DNA of 56,367 bases from NCBI GenBank assembly GCA_032718475.1, contig JAUCBJ010001331.1, positions 1 to 56,367 on the forward strand, given 5' to 3'. Under the pieces are notes generated by a model that was not told the DNA's origin, made no database searches, and was given only the letters and a program-made list of their open reading frames with translations. Shown in pieces: positions 43,400 through 55,428 of the stretch (its first letter is position 1; every line of letters starts with the position of its first letter). This DNA comes from Nemertoderma westbladi. Its lineage: Eukaryota > Xenacoelomorpha > Nemertodermatida > Nemertodermatidae. The translations under genes were made by a program, and so were the position numbers.

Positions 43400-44189
43400 T
43401 ATCGCCCGAAATTAGCCATTTACGGCCGAAAAACGCTTTTTGCTTTTTGACACCGATTCAGTACCCCTACCACCAGTACACGTCCGTGGGGCCTTCGCGC
43501 AGCACGAGACTCAGTTATGAGATACAAATTAAAATTGAGCCATTCTAACACAAAATCTGTATTTAAGAAATTAACCAAACCGCAAATAAATCATAAGAGG
43601 GGAAAGTTGCTCGCTTTCAACCCCCTCCCCCCTTAATATGCACCCCAACCCAAAGGCACACAGAGGATTGTTCACAGGCAGGTATTAACAGAAAAATGGT
43701 GTTTTTAAAGTAATATATTTTAGGCGAGGAGGCGACCCAATTTATAAGAAATATTATAACTTACCTTATGACGTTCAAGTATTGATACTGAAATATTAAT
43801 TTACCATGTCGATCGATGTCACAACAAAATTATTTAGCAATATTTATTCTAAAGAATCTCCATTAAATACTCAGCCAATCATTTTGCGAGATAAACAATA
43901 AGCAAAGCTGTCTTATTACTCTAGGGCCTAACACTATTGCATATCCCATATAATTACACCTTGCTGGAATAGTAGTGGTGAGGTGGAACTGGTCGGATGT
44001 ATTCCTAGCCCGGCAAACACACCGGACGTGTTCTAGCACATATCTGATGTTTCAGCTAAATCATTGATTGCACTTTGAGATATTTTGCCCTCTAGCGGCA
44101 GACTAGAGAACTGCAGACAGATGAGCCTCCTTTGAATGACACAGTTAATGGTCTAGTACAAATATGCCAAGTTTCAGCTAGAACGTGTT
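43400..44189. other. Non-coding DNA
   Basis: No supported gene. It has a single CTTCGCGCAGCACGAG unit at 43,492, related to the array at 1,262-1,476, and a CCCTCTAGCGG motif at 44,088. Confidence 0.4.
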
Positions 44190-44193
44190 TAAC

Positions 44194-45745
44194 CCTATTA
44201 AACCCGGGGGGGGGTCAATATGACCCCTCCCGTGGTTTTTTTATTATAAATCTGAAACAAACGCAGTTGGGAATCTGAAATTTTATGACTTTTCCTAAAA
44301 ATCTATTGTCTTCCTAGTAGTGAAAACCGTTTTCAAAAATATTGGGTACTTTTCGAGTTATAGCACCATTTTTTAACCCTACTTTTGGCACTTTTTTTGA
44401 GACGTTTTTTGAAAATTACATTTCATTAAATATGAATTGTAACATCTCTATTTATTATTTACACCGGTTTTTTGGTGTTAGAAATTTGATGGAATTCATA
44501 TAAATTGATTTAGAAATTTCAGACTTGTTTTTTTCGGTGGGTGCCAAATTTTGGTGCCAGCACCAAATTTTGAAATAAGTCAATTTTGTAAATTGATCGT
44601 TTGAAACTTGTTTTTTACGCAATTGGGGTTTTTTGGGTTTCTAGATTCGATGAAATATATACGAGTTGCACCAAGCGTATCAAACTTGTATTTTTCGGTG
44701 CTGTGTGCAAATTTTGGTGCAAGCACGAAATTTTGAAAATCCATTCAATAGATAAAAATTGCTTGTGACAACATATTTCTTGGGTTTTAGAGGTTTATGG
44801 CTGTTCTGAATTCAATGGAAAATATAATTATCGAACTAGACATCTCAAACTTGTATTTTTCGGATGTGGGTGCAAAATGTGGTGCTAGCACCAAATTTTG
44901 AAAACCATCAAATATATCAATTGATTGTGTCACCTTGTTTCTTGCGTTATACGGGTTTGTGATGGTTCTGAATACAATGGTATCAGTAAAAATTTCATAA
45001 GAGTTCTCAAACTTGTATTTTTCGCCGGTGGGTGAAAATTGTTGTGCCAGCACCAAATTTTGGAAAATATGCAAATTGATAAGTAGATAGTATCACCTTG
45101 TTTCTTGCGTTATACGGGTTTATGAGGGTCCTGAATCCGATGGAATCAATAAAAACAGCATTGGACATCGCAAACTTGTACTTTTTGGTGATGGGTACGA
45201 AATTTGGTGCTAGCACCAAAATTTGCCAAACTACGCCGAAAAATACAAGTAGCAATGATCTGGCATATTAGAAATGTATTCCATTAGAATCAGCGCCCTC
45301 GAAAACCTGAAAATGTGAATTTATAGCATCGTATAAGTGTTTTAAAAATTTTGTGTTCTAATTGAAAAGTGCTGGTTACTTGTTTTTTTCATTTTTTTCC
45401 TACGCAGAGAGGACTAAACAGCCATTTATAGTAATCATATCATTTTTTAATATTTTCCAATGTATTTTGCACCCCAGAAAACCTGTATTGAAAAATAATT
45501 AGCCGAAAATGTAACTTTCAAATTTGGTGAAAATTGTGCACTACTTGTAATTTTGGTGCTGCAATATAACCACCCCAGTACATTTTTTTCGAAATTTTTT
45601 TTTTCGGTCGGATCCAGACAAGTGATACCTACGTACAAACAAAAAATCAGACGTTTTCGTAAATATTTGTAGATTTTAGAGGGGGGGGTCAATATGACCC
45701 CCTCCCGGTATTTGTACAACATTTTATAGCCCGGTACTAATAGGG
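44194..45745. mobile_element. TTAA-flanked non-autonomous DNA element, complete copy (1,552 bp)
   Basis: TTAA at 44,190-44,193 and 45,746-45,749. Inverted ends CCCTATTA and TAATAGGG, followed inwards by C/G runs and, at both ends, a hairpin of the type GGGGGTCAATATGACCCC (44,207-44,228 and 45,681-45,702). The body has five ~165-bp units, each with a version of the palindrome TTTGGTGCTAGCACCAAA (about 44,550, 44,713, 44,876, 45,042 and 45,203). No coding frame. TTAA duplication with CCC ends suggests mobilisation by a piggyBac-type transposase (inference). Confidence 0.8.
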
Positions 45746-45749
45746 TTAA

Positions 45750-46602
45750 AGCAAATAAAATGTGAGGATATTTAATATCTAGACATGTAGCCCTCTAGCG
45801 AGAGACTGAGGATTTGATGGTGTCTGGAAGTCCATAAAAACCAAAACTTATGGTCTTATTGATGCGTACTAATTTTAGACTCGAAAGCTTTAAATCCGAC
45901 GAAGTTATAAGTAAGTCAAAATCGTAGCGACGATGATGACATACAGTACCATTATTGAATGAACTATTTGCCATAATTGACCTACCCCCCTAAGAGATAG
46001 TTCGCAAAGGCTCCGCCAACTTCATGGCTCGGATCATATACCCATACCCCATGCTATAAAATATATTCGATCGATATACAATTATATATTAATCCGCTAG
46101 GTGGTGTCAAATTATTATTCTTCATATGGGTAGTCAACTGCTATTGCACTTGAATTTGAATTTGTGTGTTATTGATGTAATTTTAGCCTAATTTATCGTT
46201 CCTTCTGTAGAAGTGCCATCCTTTTGGTTTAATTAATAAATATTATAAATTATTATTCTGCAATTTCGTACTTGTACAGTACAGCAGTACCGTACCGGCA
46301 GGCCTATGTCATTACTTCGGAGTCTCTAGCCGATCCCCAATTAAATGTCTTAACTTTTCAATTTCGTAGAAGATAGACTTTATGATTCTCTACAAGCAAC
46401 CAACATTTCAGCTCTGGAAAATGAGGCGTTCCCTAGAAATTTTACATTTTTTAAAAACCACATAATCTGCCGTAGCTGACGTCAGACTGCATGATTTTTC
46501 ACCAAACTTTACAAATTTTCTAACCTTTCCCTCTACTACTCACCTACTAAGTTTGGTTCAATTTCGAATCAGCGATGCCGAGAAATTCGCGTTCAAAGAT
46601 TT
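45750..46602. other. Non-coding DNA
   Basis: No supported gene. It has a CCCTCTAGCGAGAG motif near 45,786. Confidence 0.4.
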
Positions 46603-46650
46603 ACCAGACAGACGGACGGACAGACAGACAGATAGACAGACAGACGGACA
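46603..46650. repeat. CAGA/CGGA microsatellite
   Basis: Imperfect (GACA/GACG)n, similar to 1,668-1,862. Confidence 0.85.
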
Positions 46651-46839
46651 TGCCCCATTTGCCCTATATGAACCGTATGCCAAGGCTCGCCGTCTACGTG
46701 TATCGCCCCACATATTTATAAGCAGACAAGAAAGAAGTCACACTAATATGCCCTAATCCCAATCCACACCCAGTCTCTACTATTATGATAAGGCTTATTA
46801 TACGAAAATTATCTATTACCACTATTTCTGCTGTAAAAA

Positions 46840-46932
46840 GTACATTTCGGCCGTAAATGGCAAATTTCGGCCGAAAATATTTCGTGCGTAAATGGCAAAT
46901 TTCGGCTGTAAAAAGCAAATTTCGGCCGAAAA
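46840..46932. repeat. Short array of TTTCGGCCGAAA-type palindromes
   Basis: Four ATTTCGGC(C/T)G units at about 46,844, 46,864, 46,903 and 46,919, separated by TAAATGGCAA or TAAAAAGCAA. An inverted relative lies at 43,405-43,434. Confidence 0.7.
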
Positions 46933-46955
46933 ATCTTAATTTGTTTTGTAATCTC

Positions 46956-48154
46956 TGTAAAAGCTTTTGTGGGATAACTGATTCGTTTGCCTGGCTGGCC
47001 AGTTCCCCCCCGGTCGCTAGAATACTCTAAAAGGGATCTATAGCTAAAATGGTGCAAGCTACCAGCTTATTGGCTGATGTGCTGTACGAAGGTATCTGGG
47101 TTCTGTTCGATCGGCCAACCAGCTTAGGGAGGTCGCCTCAGCCCTGCTGTCCGTATCGGCCAATAGAATTTGAGTGGGCGTTGATTTTGACCTATCCCAG
47201 AGCTACTGAACTGAATTTCCTATCTGTATGCTCATCCTCTGTGTTGGACGGGAGCTTCGGGGAATAAGGGTAGTTGGTATCCTCGTATAGTCATGTAGTC
47301 ATATGATTCTTCTTATGATTCTGTTGTTGTGTTCCCATTTTTCGCCATAACACCGGCTTTTGGGAAGAACTCTAGTGAAACTGCTTAAATTATAGAAGGT
47401 ATAACTGTTACCTAACTAACCAATCCCACCTAACTAATCTCACTTAATTTAACTGCACTAATCATATTGTTTGTACTGTTATTTACCGTCAGTTATTAAT
47501 TGTATAGATTTGTTGATGAAATATTGTCCTTTGGAGAATACGGATAAATCACCCAAATTTCCCAATTTTCTTGATACACTACAGGTTAGAGAGAAGGGTT
47601 ATACATAACAATTGCGATTTATATCAATGTGGTGTGTATTGAATCTAATGTTATTTAGCAGAGACTACATGAGTCAATTGCTGTTCTCTTTATGTGTGAT
47701 CAAATTTACTGACGGTCGGCAGAATAGTGTGCATGATTGTGATTGGTAACAAAGCATTTCCTAAAGAATGCGCCTTATACTTTAATTATAAGCATTATCG
47801 TTGCGTTTAGTATAAGTCCTAGCTCTGTTTAAATAGATAGAGCGCCACGTCCTAAAGGAACTGTTAATATTTCCCGAAAGCTAATAATATCTGTCAGAAA
47901 TTAATTATTAACGATCAATCGAATAATACAGTAGGTTTACACTGCAACCTTACACTGCAATAATAAAATTTAAGCATCCGAATTCAGCCTCCCGGGTGTA
48001 TCCATCGGGTGAATGATCGCGCATGGGCTGGCTTCGGCTAATGTTTTTGTTTATTAGCATAAAATATTGTCGTATGCTAAAGGTGTTTTAATTAACTAAA
48101 AGACATATAAATTTTGGCAGGTTAAACTGCCGAAGGTCTTCAAAAGCGCGAACA
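46956..48154 (+). repeat. 5' LTR of BEL copy C
   Basis: 1,199 bp, TGTAAAAGC...GCGAACA, similar to the reversed LTRs of A and B, most clearly in the last ~500 bp. A 72-codon sense frame (47,049-47,267) is not shared with A or B. Confidence 0.85.
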
Positions 48155-50412
48155 GTAACAGTTATCGATCTTATTGCAGTAAGCAATAAGGTTGCAAAAT
48201 ACCGTAGTGACCGGTAAACCTGAACCGGTACTTCTGTAGGTCAGTAGGCCCAACTGTCAGAACCGGTACTGCTGTAGGTCCGTAGGTCCAACTGCCAGAA
48301 CCGGTACTTCTGTAGGTCTGTAGGCCCAACTGTCCTAACCGGTACTGCTGTATAAGTACATTAGTATTATTCGAATTTGATTAGTGCATACCGGTAGGCT
48401 GTTTAAGAGATTAGGGACTGTACACCCCTTGTTTCTTTTGGAGCTTACTTATTTCTGTCGGTTTTATTTCCTAGTAAGTTAATATTGAGCTGAAGACGTG
48501 TAAGTCTGCTCAGATTGTTCAGATAATTGTAGGCTGAACTGCTGTCTGACTGTTGTTGGGTTTGGAGAGATTACGGTGTGTGTAGAGTTTGTCTGATAAA
48601 GTGCCGTTAGTAAGTTGGGGCAGCCATATGCTGTAAGGTCAATCCCCTCTTAAAGAATAAGTCGTACTACCGTGTTAGAACGCATACTAACTAACTATTT
48701 CAGAATCTGCATATACTGTAGTTTATTTAGGCTTGATCGTAGTCTGCCAGCGTTTTAGCCTGTGTTTGTTTGTGTGGTCTGTTCAGGTACCGTAATAGTT
48801 ATTACTCAGATATTTTGTAGGCTGGATTGTTGTCTAGCTATTATTAGGTCTGAAGAGATTGCTGTGTGTGTGGAGTTTGTCTGATAAAGTGCCGTTAGTA
48901 AGTTGGGGCAGCCATATGCTGTAAGGTCAATCCCCTCTTAAAGAATAAGTCGTACTACCGTGTTAGAACGCATACTAACTAACCATTTCAGAATCTACAC
49001 GTACGGTAGTTTATTTAGGCTTGGTGGTAGTCTGCCAGCGTTTGGTTTGTATTTTGTTTGAGTATTCTGTACGGGTAGCGTAATATTTATTATTCAGAGA
49101 TTGTGCGATTATTCGCAACATTCATGTCCCCAAGTTTATCCCTACAGTAATTGTGCTTGTTATACATACCGTTATAGTTAAATTAACCCCGGTACTACAC
49201 GGGCTGCTTGGCGTAGGACAAGACTGGTGACTTTGTGCTCTGGTCACTCCAGCAGATGCCGTGGTTCTTTTAACTGTTCAAGTATATTTAACTACTGATT
49301 ATTTGTTATACCGGTACTTGTACCTAATTTAGGGTTTAGTGTACAGTGCTTTCCGAAGTAATTAGTGTGTAGGCAGTATATTTGTGTTGTAAAGTGGTTG
49401 ATAGGCACATTCGTTAGCTCTATTAACTTCTGGGTAGGAACACTCCGTGATACATAACATAGTACCTATAGCGATACGGTTATAGGTCGTCAGGCGGTGG
49501 CATTTTCCTATCTGGACAGTGCAATATATTTACTACTACTTATTATTTCAAATACCGTAGTACCCTGTCCTTTGTAATAACCGGAAATCTAACCCTTTGT
49601 TAGGCTGGTTTGTAGACTTCCTGTAAAATTACCCTAAAAATTTCGTACGTAATATTTTGTTGTGTTTAATTAGAGAATTAATCTCATCCGTATCGTAAGT
49701 AATTTGTAGTATTAAGTAACTTAGGTAAATTAGAATTATCAGTTTTAGTGTCTCAATAAGTAACACTTCACTGAGAGCGCACAGCTTCTGTGTAGTGATT
49801 CCCCCAGAAATAATAACATTTATTTCAAATATTGACAAAAACCCATTTAAACGGGTGTATATCTATTATAAATCAACTCAAACGATTTATAAATAGTAGG
49901 CCTGCCATACAACAACTAGGTCTCAATATCAGTTGGACTACTGCTTAAATAACGGTAATAAAGTAAGTTAAAGTAACCAAGTAACCCTAAAATATTCAGA
50001 AATTCAATTATTCTAAAAATAATTGACATACCGGTACTTACCATAGGCTTATTATATTTATTTCTATAAATTTGAGCTGAAATCATACCGGTATTCTGTA
50101 ATTAATTCTAGTTCATAATTATACTTATATATACTATAAGTGTAAGCTGTATACCGGTATTCACGATAGGCCTATTATATATTTATATATTTGTGCTAAA
50201 ATTATATACCGGTACTCTGTGACAAATCTAGTCTGTAATAATACTTATATATATATTATAAGCATACCGGTATTCTAATATATTGTATATATATATCACG
50301 TTACACTGAGTAACGGTATCGGTAATAAATCACTAGGCTTGCGGTTATACTGAATTACCAGACTTGCTTTAACTGAAACTATAGTAGTAGACATTCAACT
50401 GTATAGCTAAAC
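48155..50412 (+). other. 5' leader of BEL copy C
   Basis: A 2.26-kb untranslated leader with the 38-bp ACCGGT minisatellite (48,224-48,343), a tandem pair of ~288-bp units (about 48,529-49,090), one 539-bp-type unit (about 49,110-49,640) and the ACCGGTA(T/C) palindrome array (about 50,030-50,275). Sense sequence after the LTR is GTAACAGTTATCG, with no TGG primer-site start. Confidence 0.75.
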
Positions 50413-53400
50413 ATGTCTGACACTCAGAAAAACCTGTCAGACAGTCTGATCGATACAACCATCTGTGACACAGATAGGAGTGTGGAACGATTAAGAAAGG
50501 AGTTCAGCTCACCCCCTACTGCAAGAAAGGTCATCCCTCCAGTAGTATCAGACCCTAGGCTAATCCACCATAGGTCCATCATAGGCACTCGGGCACAGGT
50601 CAAACGGAACCAAGAGGCAGCTGTCCTATCACAGCAACATCTTGGTCAAGAACCTGCTTCCCAGCGACCCGATAGCTCCAGTAGTTCGGATACTGTAGAG
50701 CTGACCCCCGAACGCGGAGTGCAGATGGCTGCTACAGTCTACTCGGACCCCCTTCTTACCCTTCCTGCTGCAGTGCTGACTACTATATTCATTGCAGTGG
50801 AGGAACATCAAGCCGACTGGGCGAGAAATAAGCGAGCGACTCAAGATAATTATGCGGGATACGCCAGGGAAGAATTGATGTCTATTGTCGAGTCACAATG
50901 GAACTTTCCCGGACTCGGACTCCCGTTGGATCTGTCCGAGGCTACTTGGGAAGATATACACAGGATGGGAGTGGCTAAAGATACAATGGATCCAGCTGTT
51001 TGGAAGAGGTCGGCAGCAGGATATGTGCAGGGATTCTTCGGCTCCTTGGAGCGATTGGAAGAACAACTGTTTAGACAACCTCAAGGACCTCAAGAGCAGG
51101 AAGAGCTGCTATACCAAGTACGCGAAAGAACCCTACGCATTCGACTAATCCTCTCAGCCTTTGAGGAAACTTCCAAAAGAAGACAGGACACGTCGCTGCA
51201 GGTTGCTGTCAAAACTTGGTTACATCGGGTAGGTCTCAAAGTACAGGAAACGGCCCAGTGGAAATCCCAGCTGGCTGAGAGATCAACCTATGAGGAACAA
51301 ACTGATGTCACCCTTTCTCAAGCGGAAAGCGAAGAGACCGCCGAGAAACCGCGAACTAGAGACGCTATCGACATTTATTTGTCCGACTATCAGCGATTCC
51401 TAGGAGATGAAGAGTTGAGGAGACGGCTGTCTGGACTTTCCCCTAATAGTGAAGGAACCAAGCTTGTGTTGGACTCAATCGATGCCGAAATGTTAGCTGC
51501 AAACCAAGCTGAATTTGATGAGAAACTCCGCCTCACAAGAGTCCGAGAAGAACAAGTAAAGAAAGAACGGATAGAGAAAAGAAAGGTGGCAGCAGCAGCG
51601 GCGGCAGAAGCAGAAGCCGAAAGAAAGGCGGCAGAAGCAGAAGCCGAAAGAAAGTCGGCAGAAGCAGAAGCTGAAAGAAAGGCGGCAGAAGCAGAAGCCG
51701 AAAGAAAGGCGGCAGAAGCAGAAGCCGAAAGAAAGGCGGCAGAAGCAGAAGCAGAAAGAAAAGCAGCAGTGGCAGAAGCAGAACGGAGAGCTTCTGAGGA
51801 GACTATCCAACTGGAGTTGGAAAATCTGCAAGAGACGCAAGACAGTATAAATAAACAGTTTACTGCTAATCAAATGCAGATGATGAGAAAATCTACTCCC
51901 AAGCGCCAGGGATACACATCCTCGGAGGAAGGCGAGACCACCGATCCTGAAGGCGGAGGAAATAGATCTCATCTAAGTAGGCGTAGAAAAACATCTTACA
52001 GTCGCAAATTGCCTGATTTGCCCCCAGCTGTTAGAAGACAGCTAGCTAGCACAGACTTGAGTAGTATAGAACCTACAGCCCAAAGTATTAAGGTCAAAAG
52101 ACTCCCTACAATAGTTGATGAGCCGGAAATAATTAGGCCTGTCGTTCCCAAAGTCACTTCTGTGTTAGAGACCCCTGTACTTCCAGAGCTTAACTCTAAA
52201 TTCCCTTTACATAGTACTACACTGCCTGTACCCGGTAGAACAGTCCAAGAGAATATCCCTGTCCAGATAGCAGAGAGAGAAATCAAAAATTTGTCTCCCG
52301 TCGTCCCGCGTCAGCCCGCTACTATGTTGGCGACTCCCGCTTCGGCGGTTGAGTGGGTAGAAGAGGGACGGCAGGGGATGAATCTCCTGCTAGGACAGAT
52401 GCAGGAGACTGTCCACCAACTTAAGGGAACAGTGAGGGAAGGTAGAGCAGAGTTGCAAGAAGTGCAGCAAAGTATCGCACTAGAACGCGACAAATTAGTC
52501 AATATCCAAAAGGGCATACCAATACCCCCTGTAACATTGTGTCAACCTGTTAGGTCTGAAGTATTACATGCGCAAGGTGTGGAGCCTACACGCATCTATA
52601 CTGCTAGTGAAGTAGAAACTCCTATAGCAAACCCTATTAAGGGTGATTATAGACCTGTTATTAATGATATTCCCTATAGACCTGATAATGATCCGAGAAA
52701 TTTATATACCGATAATTCGATATTAAATAACACGATGGCCCAAGAAAGCTTTACGCGTCAGATGGCTAGAACAGAAGCCCGCCAAGCGGTCAAAGTGGGA
52801 GAGATCGTCAAATTCAATGGAGATGAGATGAAATGGTTACCTTTCAACGAATATTACAAAGATAGCATGCAGAACTCTGTACTATCTAACGGAGAGAAAC
52901 TTAGATTCCTCATCAAGTGCTTGGAAGGACCTCACAAGTTAATGGCGTTAACATCCAGATGGATTAAGACAAGTTTGGGATACATTAAACATCAGGTATG
53001 GTAACAAGGATAACATAGCTAAGTATTTGTATGCAAAATTAGTAGCCCCCCGACACTTCCTTAGTAGCGGGATTATAGAGTTTTCCGATGAAATTCAAGA
53101 GATCTGTAGACAACTGGACTGGTTAGGTAAGTCGCATGAATATCAGAGTTCCATGGTTATTGGAGCCGTAGTCTCTACTTTACCAAAGGGTGGAGTATGT
53201 ACACGCTGGGACAAGAAAGTGTTGTACATGAATGAACAACAACGACGAAGTCCTACCATGGCTGATCTCATGTCCTTCTTAGATGGTGAGGTTAAACTAC
53301 AACTCATCAAGCAGTCCAGAGAGAAAACATCGGAAAATAAGGTAAGTGAGAAACCCGCTTCTAGGAGGAGAGTAACACCGGTGTGTTACACTGACGACGG

Positions 53401-55428
53401 CGAAAGCCAAGCTTCTCAAGAAGAGGACAGCGGGAAAGACACCGATCGATCTTACTACGTTGAAAAAACCTCAAAAGACGTAAGTAAATACAAGGCTCGA
53501 AACAACGATAGGAGAGAACAGGTTGCCAAGACCCCTCCTCAGTCTCCTAACAGAATGCACCGAAGAAAACCCGAAGACAAAACGAGAGTGCATCAAGTTA
53601 CCCAAGGTAAAGTGAGTAACATAAAACCTAACTGTGCGCTGTGCGACGGGACCCACCGTTTGAGTGCGTGTGCTGAATTTCTGAAGAAATCCCTAGTAGA
53701 CAGACGTACAGTCGTGTGGGATAAGCGGTTATGCTATAATTGCCTCAGACCAGGACATCAACGGCGAACCTGTTACTCCGACATAAAGTGTGCAAAGTGT
53801 GGCGCGAAACATCACATCTTGTTACACAGTGAGTTCGAACGAGACAGACAGAGTCAGGTAAGTGAGCCCGAACTACATGTCCAATTTAGTGACGTAAACG
53901 ACACTGATCAAGAGTCTGAGATGGAAGGATTCTATACTGACGAATTCTCTGACGCCAATGAATCCTGTTATCTAATAAATACCGCAGTGTATCGAGCACT
54001 TACTTACGAAAAGGACATCAACGATGAGTTTTCCCCAACTACTTTCGCCAAACAACCCTCTTGGAAAGCTCCAGCTTCCAACGTAGGAATCAGAGAATTT
54101 CCTGTAGTTCAAGTAAGAGTTCACGGTCTTAACAAAAGCTACATAGTGAACGCCCTCCTTGACTCCGGCAGCACAGGAACATTCATCGATCAAGAACTAG
54201 CCGAAGATATCTTTGCTGGACAACCCAAGTTCCGGACTAAATTGAATATGTCAGGAATTATGCAGGTTTGGAAATCTACCCTAACGGCAGATTACTATGT
54301 AGGTGTGTTGTCCACCCCCCAGGATAAGTTAGGAACACAAGGTATAAGGTCAGTAAAAATGGTGGCTATAAAGAACTTTGCTACTACTCAAGCAGACCTT
54401 TATAATTGGGACGAGGATGAGAGCATCCAACATCTTAAGATACCTCGATTCCAGACAGATTATCCTGGAGTGCAAATACTCATCGGCCAAAACGCGCACG
54501 AGGCGCTCGAAACATTAGAGAAACGGCCTGCTCAACCACAACCACTGCAAACCTATGCGGTAAGAACTAGAGTAGGTTGGTACTTTACTGGCCCTTCCCG
54601 TAGAACTCTCGAAGAGAGAATGCCACACGAACAAATATATCAAGTAAACGATTGGGAAGTGGAAAGCAGTGAGGTGGACGAACTAACTGAGGGAACACCA
54701 TACTCCTCAGATAATGACGACATCTACCAACTCTTCGAAGAAGAGAACACAATTGACCTACTTACAGAGAATCAAACTTGGAAAAACCAAGCGAACCTAT
54801 GTCAACTGATTCGCCCAACGGAATCCATTATTTATAATGACGAACTTAATGACGAGGTAGAGCGCTACAACGCTAGAACTCGGGACGAACTCGCCGTACG
54901 ATTCTTTACCCAAGAATTAGTAGAACCCAATTCATACGACAAAGCCCTGTCGATAGAAGAAGAAAGAGCCAAGCAAATCCAGGAAACAACCACACGTTTT
55001 TTAAAAGATCAAGGTAGATATGAAATCGGACTACCCTTCCGAAAGCGGGAAACCAGATTTATAAATAACAGACCCTTGGCTGAGAAAAGAATCAATCAAT
55101 TACATCGACGTCTTACGGCAAACGCTTCAGCTAAGGAAATGTACCAAACTCAGTTGAAGAAATTTATCACAAAAGGATATGCGGAGCGAGTACCGGAAGG
55201 AACTCCAATAACTGAAAGAACTTATTATCTAACACATCATTACGTTCCCAAACCCGGTAAACCCCATGAAGTACGGATCGTATTTGATGGCTCCGCCCTA
55301 TATATGGGCCAATCCCTCAACTCCGAGTTGTTACCAGGACCCAACTTGCTCCAATCTTTGTTGGGAATACTTTTAAGATTAAGACAATATTCCATCGCGT
55401 TCGCCTCTGATATAGAAGGAATGTTCTT
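50413..55428 (+). pseudogene. gag-pol of BEL copy C (frameshifted, cut off in RT)
   Basis: Starts MSDTQKNLSDSL like copies A and B. The first frame is open to about 52,950, including a long Ala/Glu/Lys/Arg coiled coil. An 11-bp deletion near 52,951 shifts the frame. The second frame (open from about 53,000 to 55,428) has zinc knuckles (CYNCLRPGHQRRTC), protease LLDSGSTG and the first RT motifs (VRIVFDGSALYMGQSLNSEL). It ends at FASDIEGMF where the LINE begins. Apart from the 11-bp loss I saw no other break, so the copy is young or was recently functional. Confidence 0.9.
51604..51765 (+). repeat. 27-bp coding minisatellite in gag (6 units)
   Basis: Six near-identical 27-bp units coding a nine-residue AEAEAERKA-type repeat. 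Copy number differs from copies A and B, so the coiled coil changes length by whole nonapeptides. Confidence 0.85.

Larger units (their letters stand above)
43318..46955. mobile_element. Possible DNA element with inverted ends, host of a nested TTAA element
   Basis: GAGATTACAAAA at 43,318-43,329 is the exact inverse of TTTTGTAATCTC at 46,944-46,955. Just inside each end are inverted copies of an ACGGCCGAAA/TTTCGGCCGT motif (43,418-43,434 and 46,844-46,930). The interior has no supported gene. BEL copy C starts at the base after the right end, so this boundary could also have been produced by that insertion. Confidence 0.3.
46956..55428 (+). mobile_element. BEL/Pao LTR retrotransposon, copy C (interrupted)
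   Basis: Third member of the family, in the opposite orientation to A and B. 5' LTR 46,956-48,154, leader, then gag-pol to the start of RT, where the LINE begins after base 55,428. The rest of the element, if present, would lie beyond the window, so no LTR pair or target duplication can be checked. Confidence 0.92.

Noticed and set aside
44787-45255. Minus-strand frames with similar repeated peptides
   Set aside because: They follow the ~165-bp units of the TTAA element; the truncated copy at 19,650-20,952 does not keep the frames.
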